A stretch of DNA of 64,000 bases from Paramecium octaurelia (taxonomy: Eukaryota; Ciliophora; Oligohymenophorea; Peniculida; Parameciidae). The notes beneath the pieces were generated by a model. That model was not told where the DNA came from and made no database searches. It was given only the letters and a program-made list of their open reading frames with translations. The position numbers and the translations under genes were made by a program. Location: the NCBI GenBank assembly GCA_905182995.1, contig CAJJDP010000069.1:186001-250000 (forward strand), written 5' to 3'. Position 1 is the stretch's first letter; each line of letters opens with the position of its first letter. This document shows positions 35,861 through 50,944 of this stretch, piece by piece.

Positions 35861-36007
35861 TTAGATTTTTATTAATTAAAACCTTATATAGTATTTAAAT
35901 GTATTTATGAATATTTGTATTAAATTAATTAGTAAATAGTCTCTAAGTAAAAAAACATGAATATAATTGACTTATAAAATAAATTAAAAAATCACACAAA
36001 GTTTGCA

Positions 36008-39000
36008 TCAACTTAAATTTGTATAATGCATCTCAATTTACTGTTCCTGTGGTGGATTAGGCACTTAGGTTTAGTCTTCAAATTTAGTCCTTATTATTTA
36101 GAATAACATATACATCGATCTAAGATTTCTATATTTGATGATCAATAGGAATAATCCAGCTAATAAAACTGTAATCAAAATGATAAACATTCCCCTTGTA
36201 ATTTCGTCAAAAAAATTATTTGTTATAGTTTTTTATTCCAATATATGTGTTTTATAGAAGTACGATAATTTTAATTTCTCATAATTTTTAGTTTTGACAT
36301 TCACTAAAATAATAATGATATTGATATACCCGTAGCTTATATGGTAGCTAACACCTTTTGAATTTCAGTTCCTTGATAAATGCTTTGGGTCATAATAGAT
36401 AAAGGGTTATGTTTACCTCTTCTGAGTGTGAACGAATAGTATTGTGCATTTTGATTGCATTTATCTAATTGTGTATTATCACTTAAATTCTGGTTTTAGT
36501 AGATGAAAGTGTAAGTAATGCTCTCTAATACATAATTTTAACTTGACTTTTCAGAAGATTAAATTGGAGTGAAATGGAAGTACAAATGATTATCTTTATA
36601 AGATAATTAAAACTCTCCACCATCTCCAGGATAGAAGTTATCCATAGGAATTTAAGTGTCATTTTTAATAATGTCCAATCTTAATATAAAAGAAACAACG
36701 TCCTTAGGAGTTGTGCTTTTGATAGTTTTAGCATTTATATAATAAATATTAGGATTGACAGATGGAATTGTTCCAATTAACTGTTTATTTTAAATGGATA
36801 CTATTTTGTCTTGATAAAATCCTTAATTGAGATCATCTCTAGAGGAACTACCAAAAATGTTGACGATGCCCCCACACAATTAAGCTTGAATAAATAGTGT
36901 AGAGGCCTCATGAAGGTGAATTTCCCAGATTGACTATTCGCCAACTTTGGCTCTAACCAGCCTATATGATTTAGGTGTTAGGATATTGAATTCTTTGTTC
37001 CCCAACGTAATAGAGTAGGGGACATGAAAAACTTCCTATGGAGCTAAGCTCAGGAAATAGAGACCTGGTATACTAGGTATCTAGACGTAGGTAATTGTAT
37101 CTAATTCTTGGAGGAGTGATATTTAAACATCAGCATAATCATGATAATCAGATCGAATGTCAGGATTATTGTATCTATCTTGTTTCAAGGTGATTCCAGG
37201 AGGATGAATAGTTTTATCATGCACAATAGTTGCAATCTCAATTATTATAGAATAGTAGTCGTCACTACGATTATCGATTTTATTTGGAATAATAAAGTAC
37301 AATTGAGCCTATTGTTGTAAACTAATCCTAAATATTTAAGGTTGTCCAACTTTCAATTCAATGGCTTGATGTTAATCTATGATTTCAATTTAGTAAACTG
37401 TTTAAGAGGAGGAATTAGAATACACTTTAAATTCATAAACTGATAGATTATATTTTGGTTTCACATTGCTTATAAATAAGGAGCGATTGGCATGAATCCC
37501 TTCACGACTTGCTACTTAATTGTTCAAATAATCGATTGTTCCATCATTTTCTTCAAGAGATAGGCGATGTACAGAATAGTCTTTATCTAAATCAGTCTTT
37601 TTTTCAAACAAATAGATTTTGCCTTTAAAAACTGTCACATTCAAATAGAAATCGCCGTAATTCTAAGGAACATATAGGAACCTATCAAATTCTTCAGTTT
37701 TTAGTTAACTCTTGATCTCGAGATTATCTTGCACCTGAATTAAGCTATTCTTCCTTGCTATTGTAATGGTTAATTGGGTATCCTAAAAGTTATTTTCCAA
37801 ATACATCAGATAAATGCATTTTTCACACTCATGTTCTGAAATACTTGGAATTTCCAAGAAATAGTCTTCTATTCTCCAATCATATCTGCATATATAATTA
37901 TACATACTCCTATTTTATATCATTCATGACCCTTGATTATTCTTCCTTTTTAAATCGTTTGATGAGAATTTTCGGTTTTAGGTAATCAATTAGAGAATTT
38001 GAACTTATCATTATGCGAATAGAGTCATAGGGACTATAACTAAAAATTAAGTAGGTTTGCGAATTCAAAGGTAGATTTAAATTAAATGGCTTTTAAGTTA
38101 AAATGTTATATAGACGTGCATGTCCCGTTTTAATTTAAATGGACATAGTTAATTCTTAAAAAGCAGATAAACCTATGCTATGATAATTTAAATATTAAAT
38201 ACTAATAAGTTACGAGTTTATTTGAATTAGCTTTTGGAGGAATTAATACATAATCTCCATAATTGAAGCTCGAACTATAATCGTAAAGTTTCTCGGTTGG
38301 CATGTAATTAATGCCAACTAATATATTTAACACATTTATCTTATCTGTAGTGACAAAAATTTGCAAACCATTTGATTCTCTGAAGTCTACTACTTTAAAA
38401 TATTTGATTTGCTTTTTATTAATCAACTTACCAGAATAGATAAATCTTTCATATAGTTTAACAGCACCAGACGATCGCATAATGGTATACTCGTGATTTT
38501 CTTTATTTTATGGATCTGCATGAGTGCAAGTGACTGCAGCATAGCATAAAATATTATTGCAATTAGACCTTTCTATGTCCTCAATTGAAATAAAAACGGA
38601 ACTTTCAATATCGATATTATCATTTAAGGACTGAAACTCGGAATTGTAATCATCGGTGGGAAAATCCTTTAGAGTTGGTGGATTTAGCGGAATGATATTG
38701 ACTAAAATTCGAATATTAGCTGTTAGAGAGTATAATATTATTTCTGTTTCTTCAGTTATTAGAAATGTGAAAAAATCCAATTAATTTGCAATTGTTTTTG
38801 TGATGTGTTCTTCATTATACAGATTAATGATTTAGGATTCTTTAGAGACCAAAAAAGAATAATAGGTATCTTCTTTTGATTACACTTCGATAGAAATTGA
38901 ACATGAAACAATCTCTTCAGTTCTCTTGCAATTTTCATATTTCATTTAATTAGCATTCAGTATCATACTTGAGTCCTTCATATCAATAATATCATCTTAG

Positions 39001-41451
39001 ATTTTAATGGTGGCTGACAGAATGGATTCATCAGTATTATGAGCATGAAGATTGAAATATAAATCTTCCTTTTTGTAGAAGTTTAAGAAAAACAATTATT
39101 TATCAGAATTCTCTATGAACCCTTAATAACTATCTCCAATTACTAATTCAATAGGTTAGGAACTGGCTTTAAAGTTAATTTTATATGAGTATAGTGGATA
39201 AGTATAAGAATGATGAATCTGAACTCTAATGAATAAATATTATGGATAGGCTGCCTTAGTGAATGTTAGTTAGTTGGATCCAGTTAGATTCGTTGTGCTA
39301 ATATCAGTTTCTGGATGATCAAATCCATACATCATGAATTGCCCAGAATTGATTCTTAAAAACACTTTCATCTGAATTTGAGATGCTGAATTTTTAGCAT
39401 TAAACCCACTTAGATCGACTTTGAATAGTTAAACATCAGTTGAATACACAGTAACTATTTCTTATGGTTAGCCTTCAATCAATTATATGTATTAATGGGC
39501 ATATTTACCAATCGTCCCCCAGTCTTCTTATTTTCTATATACTATAGCAGTAATAATATATTAACTAGCGGTCTCTCCATAGACTCCAATGTATATAGTT
39601 CCATTAATGATTTCTGTACCATTGTTTTCTCCATAGAGGACTAAATTGTGAACACCTTGACGTTCATTTTGTTCTTTTGTTGGTTACATTTCAGTTCTGG
39701 ATGTAAATAGCTTTGGTTATCCCTAAATAGGTGTTAATTAGATGAACAATCTCTTAATGTAATCGCCATCATTCACGGTGAATTTGTAATAGTTATAGAA
39801 TTCATGGAATACGAATTGTTTAAGGGGGGTGTTTTCTTTTAAAAGAATGTTATCTTGCTTAGTTGTTATTAGAATTGAATAGGTTAATTCATCCTCAACA
39901 TTATGCTCGCCTGGGATGATCAATATTGCATAGAAACACAGATGTACATTCTCATAGAATCTGCAATTGACTGGTAGATAATCGAAAATGATGATGTCAT
40001 TCCCAGGACTATAATGATAAGTTCCAATTTTACTTGAATGAATAATAATATTAATTCTCAGTGTTGTTATTTTTGAAATTCTGAGAATTGATAAATTAAT
40101 GTTCCTCCTCACTAAATATACATGTCCAAAATTCATTGCATGGTTTTAGGACTATGTCAGCATCTCCTCTTATATTTTTTAGACTAACACTAACACTTTG
40201 TTATTTATTGCTTTTGATAAAGAATTTATATTGATGAAATTTGGACTTGCTCATCTTGCTAATAGCTGGCTTGTTTAATTCCATTACCATTAGATCAGGG
40301 TTCAACATTTGTGATTTCAATTCAAATGTCGCAACAGACTCTTTGGCTTAAATGGCTATATAAGCATAAAATCCTTTGGCTTTCAAACGACTCAAGTCTT
40401 CATTGGTAATAATCAAATCATCAGTCACTCCATCATTCAATTTCCAATAATAGTCCTCCAAAGATACTGGATTTTCATCAAGATTAACATACATTGTGGG
40501 ATAACCTTTGAAGGATATTAATTGGATATTCAAAATGAGTTATCCTGAATAGAACAACTCATGATCAGCAGTAACATTCAGAATATAGAATGCATATTCA
40601 TTTTCTTAAATAACATCTTCAATGGATTCTCCCACATTGATATACCTTGTGGATCCATATGTCCTTGTCTTTATGTACACAATTGCTCCTTATTAGGCTT
40701 CTACTAAAAGTGTATATGTTTGATTTTCCTTTATGTCGTTAATCTTAAATTTCTAAATCCCTGAGAATGTATCCAATCCCTTAAAATCATGTTTTTAGAG
40801 GGATGGCCTTTGCAATCCAAAATTCATAAAAGATTGGAAAGATTCCTGCAGGATTTCAACATTTTTGACTTGAACTGCCACTTCTAAATTTTAATTCTAT
40901 TTAACAGGGTATTATTTTAACTCATTTATATTGATTCTAATTATTTCAGTCCAACTTGTATTATTCAACTTAAACTCCAAGTCATCGGCTATAATTCATG
41001 AATGATTAATACAATTTGTCATCATTAATTCATCTTAATAAACAGCTTTTAAATTATATCTACAATAATCTTCACAATAAACTGCCAAATAATAAGTCTT
41101 GTTTTGAGGTTATGGTATCACACAGATGTCTACAATAATTCATCAATTGAATTACCCATTCCTTGAGAATTGCATTGAAATTCTGAATAAGTTTTATTAG
41201 GCGTTTGATTCAAAGATGAAATGTAAATATCAGGATTTCCTAATGTGGATTGCTGTTTCACAACTATTATTAGATCTCTATCTTTAATTGCTTTCTTTAT
41301 ATCGATTTGGTAATATTTGTAATTTTTGTCACCTTGCCAGGGTACAATAGCACTATTTATATGGTATAGGATACTCATTATATGTTTGACCTAATTCTAA
41401 ACTCAAATAGGCTTAGCCTTGAAATGCCAAACAAAAAAAGGCAAATATCAT
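36008..41451 (-). CDS. Large single-pass membrane protein with beta-rich repeated ectodomain
   Basis: About 1750 aa. It starts with a signal peptide (MIFAFFCLAFQGQAYLSLE) and ends with a TM helix (MFIILITVLLAGLFLLII, about 36130-36190) and a short cytosolic tail ending NLS. The ectodomain consists of many similar beta-sandwich-like units with patterns such as YYQIDIKKAIKDRDLIIVV + GNPDIYIS, resembling bacterial-type pre-peptidase C-terminal (PPC) domains. Introns seen include 41353-41374 plus several of 22-26 nt that restore frame (near 41147, 41020, 40020, 38190, 37890). A surface or secretory-pathway protein that binds ligands or matrix is likely; no protease domain was found. Intron list is incomplete. 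Confidence 0.65.
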
Positions 41452-41491
41452 AATTAAATTATTACTTAATAATATTAAATAAATTTCAAAA

Positions 41492-42187
41492 ATGAGTCTT
41501 GTTTCTGCTCCAAAAAACCTGAAAACTCACATTTTTAATTTAATTGAATAGAACAAGACTTAAGAGTTAATATAATTCATTGAGAATCATCGAGATTACA
41601 TATAAAATCTGGTGGCTCCAAATTATTGGACACTTGGAATGTATGCAGTCAGATATAGTAATCATGATCTAATGAAATATCTACATAAAAAGGATCTATT
41701 GATTGAACATCCATTATCTCAATATACTTTACTGTCAAATGCCTTTTAAAACAACGATCTTGAGAGTTTTAAATTATTATGCGACGAATTGGGAAAAGTA
41801 ATTTGACTTCTAATTCTTTAGGACATCAACAAACCTGTGCATCAGTTCTAAGAATAAACATTTTTACAATACGCCATCAAATACAATTTTAATGACTTGA
41901 TCGAAATACTATGCTCCAGAGGAGCCTACTTCATAATTGAAAGGACATCCTCGTCTCTAATTGATTGCTATGCCAACAATCTCAAAGTGGAACACGATCA
42001 GACAGGCATTAAATTTAGAAGCTACAACAACAACAAAGAAGTAGCCCAGAACTCTATCATCCAATTGAAAAGAGACAAACTTACTCCTACTCATTATTTT
42101 AGATTCAAAAATATCTTATTACTATAATATCTATTGTAGATCAAATACTTGTAAGCTCCTGAAGGATACGGAGACTTTTTGTTGAAC
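41492..42187 (+). CDS. Ankyrin-repeat-like protein, 223 aa
   Basis: Two exons, intron 41798-41821 (24 nt). Sequence MSLVSAPKNLKTHIFNLIEQN, then helix pairs with ankyrin-like spacing: NYWTLGMYAVRYSNHDLMKYL, YTLLSNAFQNNDLESFKLL, TFLQYAIKYNFNDLIEIL followed by CSRGAY, the 'LL..GA' turn of ankyrin repeats. The C-terminal third is not repeat-like and ends EGYGDFFC. Ankyrin stacks bind partner proteins; the target is unknown. Its start lies 40 nt from the divergent large membrane protein gene. In ciliates such short ankyrin-like proteins are frequent. Confidence 0.6.
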
Positions 42188-42282
42188 TTTAATCGAATAT
42201 TGGAGTACACAGCTCCCAGCAATATATTAGATTGAATTAATAATATTTAGATATCTATAAATTATAAGGTATTTTCAGTCAT

Positions 42283-43470
42283 TCAATCCATTTTAATCTT
42301 ATAAAACTCACTTGGCTTGCGATTTTCAATCATTTTTATCATCAAATAAGTGTTCGACAAGAAGAATATAACACATTAAACAAAGATCATTGTAAATACA
42401 TCCTATCCCTGTATCTCAAGATAATAAGATCCAATATTCCATTGCACTTCCAAAATCAACCAAATAACTGACAACACCAATATCTCCTTATTCTTCATCT
42501 TGGTATGTTGGAGTGCCAATGGAATCAATGCAATCCACCACACAAAATATTGGGCTGTCTGCACCTTATTAAACACTACAAACCCAAGAGTTTGAATCAA
42601 CATGGCAAACGGTAAGTCTCTATAGTATTTCAAGCCTGCCAAGACTACTATCAAAAATTAGGGTAGGAATGTCAATGTTGCTTGGGTCCTAGTGATGGAT
42701 TCAAAGCTTAAATATATCTGGTAGAAATAGGGAGAAAAATTATGTCTATTGTCCTTTCGTGTAAAATGATATAGATATGTTTGGAAAAGGAAATCCTCAT
42801 AGATAAAGTGGAAAAATATCAATAAGGCTATGAATAATCCACCTGAAATCAAGGCAAACTTCACTTTATTCTTACTAATTACACCCAAATAACTTAATAT
42901 ATCATTTATCTTACATCCTTTCCGGCTGATGAGAATCTATAAAGAAGTATAATGGAATTGCATATATTATTGGATATATACGCAAATGAACCATAAATCC
43001 ATATATAAGGGCAGCCCATGTATATTTCTCTTTCTTAAGTAAATAGAGCATGACATAAATTAAAAGCACAATTAAGGTATCCGATGACCCTCTAGTCGAG
43101 ACTTAGATTGTCAGAGGGTTGAAAATCCACAAATTCAATAGAAATGTAGATTTGACCATTTTTTACATAAAAACACATGCTAACATATCTACAAAACTGA
43201 ACAGAATCTTTCCAAATGATGAAATCCACACATTTGGTATTAGGATGTAAGCTAAAATAGGTGAATATCTATAGGTGTGTCTATCATAAGGTGAACCACC
43301 ATCAACCACATATTATGCTCCATCAGAGTACACCTACATATTACTTCTATAGATACTGAATAATCTATGTCCGTGTATTTGAGATTGAAATATTTATCCT
43401 AGATCTCAGCATAAGCAATCAATCCTAGCCTTATTAGAAGACCTATGATTATTGCAATTTTTGGACTCAT
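42283..43470 (-). CDS. PIGM: GPI mannosyltransferase 1 (PIG-M)
   Basis: 380 aa, introns 43334-43356 and 42893-42914. It starts [17 protein letters not shown] (signal-anchor-like first TM) and contains the family hallmark KYTDIDYS, the DxD-type acidic motif in the first lumenal loop, then [28 protein letters not shown] and, near the C-terminus, [13 protein letters not shown]. At least eight TM segments are visible. The enzyme adds the first mannose to GlcN-PI in the ER lumen, needed for GPI-anchored surface antigens, which ciliates make in bulk. Length is close to human (423 aa). Assignment is firm. Confidence 0.93.
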
Positions 43471-43593
43471 AAATTAATTAATGTTTAAATTAAGAACCCA
43501 TACTGTCAAACAGTGGCTACTCTAAAGATTTCGTAAATCCGTCAATAGTTAATACATTACAGATCCATACGAAGAAGTATTTTAATATTATAT

Positions 43594-44196
43594 ATGCAGG
43601 AATACAAACAAGAATTGGCGGAACTCTTTGCTAAATTTGATCACCTAGGCAAAGGGTAGATTTAAAAATACGAATTGCTTACTCTTCTCAACAAATATGG
43701 AATCAGTATCAATGAACAGGAATTAACGTGTTATATAAAGCAAGCAAATTCAAAAAGTGGTCGTTTTATAACAACCGAATAATTCAAATAGTGTGTTTTA
43801 TCCGAAAAATCAAAACTCTTCCTCAAAAGGCTTATCCATAAATCAAATGAAAGAAACCCCCAAAATTACTTTCCCACTGAAATCACCAAAGTTTTAGATT
43901 AAGTCCACTATTTAAGTGAGAGGGGCAGGCTCTTATCATAAATTGAAGACAAATAAATTCCTGTTGAACAGAAACTACAGCCTCTCAGTAAATTAATGAA
44001 CCTCAGTCGTGAGATCACAATAACTGAACATAGACCATAATAAAAATGTCCTTTGAGATTACCAAGAGCTCGATCAACCTGTACTACAAATTATAACAGT
44101 TTATCTACTGCAATTACTGTGCCTTCTACATCCAATTCGAGATTTGGAGATAATCGTTTATCCTTTAGAAAGTATCCTACGTAATATTGCGAATGA
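43594..44196 (+). CDS. EF-hand protein, 200 aa
   Basis: Intron-free. The N-terminus LAELFAKFDHLGKGQIQKYEL resembles an EF-hand with a weak loop (D-H-L-G-K-G-Q), followed by a second helix-loop-helix (NSKSGRFITTEQF). Both loops lack some acidic ligands, so calcium binding is doubtful. The C-terminal half is basic, Ser/Arg/Pro-rich (RLPRARSTCTTNYNS, SRFGDNRLSFRK), probably disordered and a possible phosphorylation region. Divergent from PIGM. Confidence 0.6.
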
Positions 44197-44453
44197 TCTT
44201 AATTAATTAACTTTATTTTAGTGAAAATTCTATTTATATTAGGTACTAAAATTGATTATATTGTTCTACTATATTGTTATAAATCATAAAATAATGAATA
44301 GAAGAGCTTATTTAAATGAAATACGATGTTAATTATTGAAATTGAGATCTCATTTGCTCAAATAGAAAAAAGAGAAAATTGGATTCTTAATTTTATAAAA
44401 AATCAAGTATTAATACTTGGATTCAATTTTATTTGATATTTATTTTATTTTAT

Positions 44454-45997
44454 ATGAGTTTACCTATTCAGTCCAAAAAGCCTGACAGATTGATGAAAAC
44501 ATTGTTTATATCTTAGCCTATCATTTTTTAATCAAAAGGTTTGAGCAAAAGCGAAATGGTGACAGAGGTTGTTCAAGAACCAATTCCTCAAAAACCTTAT
44601 GGCTTTTAGACACTTTAAAGTTAGAATTTATAAAAGTAAATGTATGGGATTGGATTAAACACAGGAAGATTTTTAGATAATCAAGAATAATTAAGATAAG
44701 ATAAAAATAAGAAAAGAGTTATGAAGCCTGGATAAATAACTACATTAGAATCTCTGACTTAGAAATCGTCTACTAAGAATATATTTTAAGGTACAATTCA
44801 AGCATTTTCTTAGAGGCTGATAATGAGGAAAGAAAAAAGTTCATTGATTATACAGGTGGTCCCAGATTTGAAAATGAAAAATAAGACAAATTGATCAAGT
44901 ACTCAGTGGTGGGATATTAACAATTTTTGAAGATCCATTAAGAAAAGCTAAAATTAGAAGAAAAAAAAAAGAAGAAAACCTAATAAACCAATTAAGGAAC
45001 TACTGATGAAACTATAATAGAGGAGTAATAACCTTTGAAGACAAGCTAGTTCAGTGAGAAAATGATATAATAAAGGAAGACACCAAAAAAGAATAGAGGA
45101 GATTAAAAGTTTTTGAATAAGAGAGATTTAGTTTAGATAATGAGAGAGACTGAGAATAGAATCAAAGAAGCATAGAAAGAGATGGAGGAATAGGAGAGAA
45201 AACTACCTTAAAACACAAGAAATGCAATTACAAGGGAAGAGAGGGCAATAAAAAAACATGAAAATGTGAAGGCTTAATGGGAAAATGTTAATATTTAAGT
45301 GGCTTCCAATTGTTTTCGTCAGCCTGAGGAAACAATTATGTCTAGATCAGATTAGTTTAGGGAGAAAAATCAAATGGTATCAGCTTTAGAATTATGTAAA
45401 GGGGATGATGAGAAGAACAATAGTCGCTACTGGTATTTGAGATTAAGATGGTATGATCACAAAGATTCAAGACCTCCCTTTACTTTATTAACATAAAAGA
45501 ATCAATAATAGAGTGAGCGGAAATTTGAAAATAGACTCACTAATAGGTTTGTGACAGATGTTGAAGCAGAACGATTGTATCAATAGCAGCAATTTGTATT
45601 ATCTGATATTTAATCTAATTTCAATGCAAAATTAATAGAAAACCCTTTTAAATAAGTTGAAACTGTTATTTCAGAGTAAAAATTAAAATCACAAGAGAAG
45701 TCAGTGTCAAATTATTCTAATCTTCAGGATTCACCAAAATCTAAATTATATTCAATCAAATTAGAAACTATGTATCATTAGAAATTGAAGGAGAAACCAA
45801 AAAAAAAGTTTGTTGATTGTTAAGATTTTTTAAGTTTAATAGGAGAAAGCTAATATCAAAGAGAGTTGAAAATGTTGAAAAGAGAGTAAATGCAAGAATT
45901 CAAATTAGCAGAAATTCCACTTGAAGAATAAGAAGTGATGATTAATACCTGGAACTCTAAGAATTTGGCAAAATCTGGTGAACGCATATTGTTTTGA
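44454..45997 (+). CDS. Hypothetical Gln/Lys-rich helical protein, 506 aa
   Basis: One intron of 23 nt near 44790; codon sum exact. Starts MSLPIQSKKPDRLMK. The middle is charged helix/coiled coil (LVQIMRETENRIKEAQKEMEE). A more folded-looking segment near residues 290-350 reads NNSRYWYLRLRWYDHKDS with aromatic residues. The rest is Lys/Glu/Gln-rich with SLIGESQYQREL near the end. No TM or signal. No family recognised; composition is like that of many ciliary or basal-body associated proteins in ciliates, which is only suggestive. Confidence 0.6.
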
Positions 45998-46026
45998 TTT
46001 TAATATTTATTTTAACGAATTTATAT

Positions 46027-47442
46027 ATGTCTTCTATAGAAACATAATAGGAACTGAGCAAGTTTTTTATATTAGTAGTAAATGGAATGAGGTATATAAA
46101 TTAATATAGATAGAGACGATTAGAAAAGTGTTTAGAATTCATTTAAGAAATCACAGATCATAAATATATACCTCCATTTTTCAAAAATGCTGTTTGTAGA
46201 ATTGAGTAACTTTAAGTTTATTTACAATCCTTTGGAATAGACACATAAATTTATGAATTGAAAGACCTGATTGGAAGACTAGGAGGATTTGAAGATAGAT
46301 TATTATTCAGTCAATTTCAGGATAGATATCTAAGATACCCAGGTAATGTAGAGAAAAAAGAAGCAGAAATCTCATTTTTGAGATTACTATATGAAGAGAT
46401 TTAATTGGAGAGGTAGTTGGATGAACAAAGAGTAAGGATTTTTAAAAGATGGGATTACAATTTAGATATACTTTTTAGTAAATTATCATCTGGAAGCAAT
46501 GCTGTGGATTTTAATAAGATGAAAAAGTTTTTTGTGCGTATTAGATAGAATCTGGTTGATGAAGAAATCAGATTATTATTAAAAAGAGTAGGCAATGGAG
46601 ATGGCACTATAATGAGTTTGGATGATTTTAGATAGGCTCTCAAAACACAAAAATAAAGAGCTTTGGATAAGAATTAAATTCCTATGATGAAAACTAGTAT
46701 TGTTTTCAATAAACAAATCAATAATACGAATTATATGGATAGATTAAGAAGAAGATATAAACCAATTTAAGCATAACAATCTTTCATATAGAAAGATGGT
46801 TGTTAAACTCCAAGAGCTAAAACTCCAACTCCTTGTCGTGATACTGAGATAAAACAAACAAGAACTAAAACCCCGAATTAATTAACAGAATAAAAAGTAT
46901 ATGTCAATAATGAAAGCAAAGAAATCAATACACTCATGTCCATTTATTTAAATTAATAAAGATGCTTATAGAATGTATTGTTGTAACTGGATGAAGTTGC
47001 TTTATTAAAGTCTTTGCATTCAACTGATTGGCACAAAGAATGGTAAACCTTTAGCGTGAACTCTTAAGGGATATCTTATGAATATTTTATTAATGTTCTG
47101 ACATATTATGATTAGAGAAAGCCTTTCAATGACAAAATTAGCATCATAGATCTACCCACTTCTGCTCTTACTGTGGCAGATAATCTCTTCTAATTATTAC
47201 GAGATTAGGAACATCAGATTCAAAAGTCAAGACTTTAGTATTCAAAATAAGACTAAATTAATTCATTAGACAAATATTTTGCAAAAGGATTTATGGATGT
47301 ATTAGATGTTTTATAGATTTTACAAAAGTGCACAATAACTAATGTCAGTTTATAAGATGCAGAGTTGATAATTGCAAGGTTTAATCAATTTAATGGAAAG
47401 AAACAAATCACAAAAGAAGTATTTTTTAATGAAATTACTTGA
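46027..47442 (+). CDS. EF-hand-like helical protein, 471 aa
   Basis: Intron-free 471-aa frame starting MSSIETQQELSKFF 29 nt after the previous gene on the same strand. Helical throughout, with EF-hand-like units at KLSSGSNAVDFNKMKKFFV, VGNGDGTIMSLDDFRQAL and, near the end, FNQFNGKKQITKEVFF. The second has a good D-G-D-G-T loop core, so it may bind calcium. A Thr/Pro-rich linker (TPRAKTPTPC) lies near residue 265. The arrangement recalls calcium-sensing axonemal or cortical proteins; no enzyme domain is present. Confidence 0.6.
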
Positions 47443-47659
47443 TAAATAAAATATTTATGGCTTAATACTTACAGTGTTTAATTTAAATGCAATCTTTAGA
47501 TTCTTATTCAATATATAATCACAACTTAAATCACAGAAATTGTAGTAAATTAATATTCTAGAATAAGTGGATAGTTTAAAATCTGTATATAATTCTTCAA
47601 TTTGTTAAGTACCTTCTTCTCAAATAAACTAATTAATATAAAAATAAATTATTATTTTA

Positions 47660-48383
47660 ATGGAATCTAACTCCTTAGATTTTAAAATAAATATATAACC
47701 CAAGATTATAACTGAGCATGTAGAGCCTGATGTTGATTTGACTGTCGACAAATATGATGCTGTCTATCAAAATACTTAATAGGAAGAGGAGGTGGAAACA
47801 GCTCATGTATAGATATTAAATATTTTGATTAGAAAGACTTACTAATATAGGAGTATGATATCACTTAAGCTGGTCATCCATTCTACTGTGTTGCTGCCTT
47901 ATTGTTAACTTCTATTCCAGGATTAACTTTTATTTTGTTGCAAGATGTTATACATGCTTATCCCTTAGTTATCATACTTTAGTTGGCTTAATTTCTGGCA
48001 CTAAAGAACTACTTGGGTTTAAAATTGATTGGGTTACGTTGGTGGATTGAGATGAATATCAAGGGAGAATAGAAATGGATGTTCTAGACTCAATCATAAG
48101 AATAATCAAATAAAGTGGATAAGTACTTCTTTTGGGCCTGTCTCATATATGGTACACTCTTTTGGTGCATAATGTGTCTTGGAGACTTCTTTGGATTCAA
48201 AATATTCTGGGTATGATTGTAAATAGATTATAGTTACCATTGCCAATCATATGTTTTGTTTTGTCTTTAACTAATTTATAAGGATTTTACAAATGCAGAG
48301 GAGAGCACAAGCAGAAATTATAATAATTGAAAAGAGAAATGGCCAAGGGAGGAATGAATATAGTGGGAATGATTATGAAGTGA
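47660..48383 (+). CDS. TVP23: TVP23 / FAM18 family Golgi membrane protein
   Basis: 224 aa, introns near 47811-47836 (26 nt) and 48211-48233 (23 nt). After an acidic N-terminus, the DUF846/TVP23 signature appears: HPFYCVAALLLTS, LKLIGLRWWIEMNIKGE, then WMFQTQ and KVDKYFFWACLIYGTLFW, LTNLQGFYKC. Four TM helices are visible. TVP23 proteins sit in late Golgi membranes and act with YIP family proteins in vesicle traffic and retrograde transport. Length and motif order match yeast and animal members. Convergent with CFAP418. Confidence 0.9.
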
Positions 48384-48495
48384 TATGAAATTGTTATTTT
48401 TAATATTATTCGATTTAAATTGGTTTAGTGTGTTTAGAAATAGAGAAAATAAATTATATAGTTAGATTATTACAATAATAATTAAAATATGGGTG

Positions 48496-48930
48496 TCAGA
48501 TTGCATGTCCTGAGCATACCCAATTCTATGGAGCAGCTATTGATTCAAGGGCATTTGCACTAGTGCATTGGCAATTGTATGCATTATATTGGTTGTCCTA
48601 AGTTAGATACTTAGATAGGATCGACATATTATTAAAATAGTTTCTGAATATCAAATAATCTGCATCTTTGTTCCATTTTTAGTTGATATGACATTGAACT
48701 TGGAGATCACATTTTAGACATCTGAGATTTGTGCATATGCGATATTATTATTGATTTCCTATTTGCGGTGATAAACATTTTCTTTTTTATTATTAACTTT
48801 GATTTGGTTATGTTTATGTTTGTGGCTAATAGTTTTACTATGAAATTGGTTTGCTTTGTGGGTTGTCCATAACTGAGTTGATGTCATTTATTAAGTCGTC
48901 CAGATCATCATCGAATTTATTATTTATCAT
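48496..48930 (-). CDS. CFAP418: CFAP418 (C8orf37) ciliary protein
   Basis: 144 aa, intron-free. It begins with the acidic MINNKFDDDLDDLINDI typical of the family N-terminus and then a Gln-rich linker. The conserved C-terminal domain is unmistakable: CTNLRCLKCDLQVQC, WNKDADYLIFRNYFNN, NAYNCQCTSANA and NWVCSGH, with paired cysteines that probably hold a metal. In humans C8orf37/CFAP418 works at the ciliary base and photoreceptor, and mutations cause retinal dystrophy and Bardet-Biedl syndrome. A ciliary base role here is inferred from the family. Confidence 0.9.
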
Positions 48931-49036
48931 CTTGATTTTGTTTATAATAAATATTATATTTTTTTATTTGATAACCATAATGAGATAACGAAGTGGTTAG
49001 ATATTGTCACCAGCCAAAGTAATTCAAAACTTTTAA

Positions 49037-50917
<1,881 letters not shown>

Positions 50918-50944
50918 GTTTATATTTATTGTAATATTTTCTCA

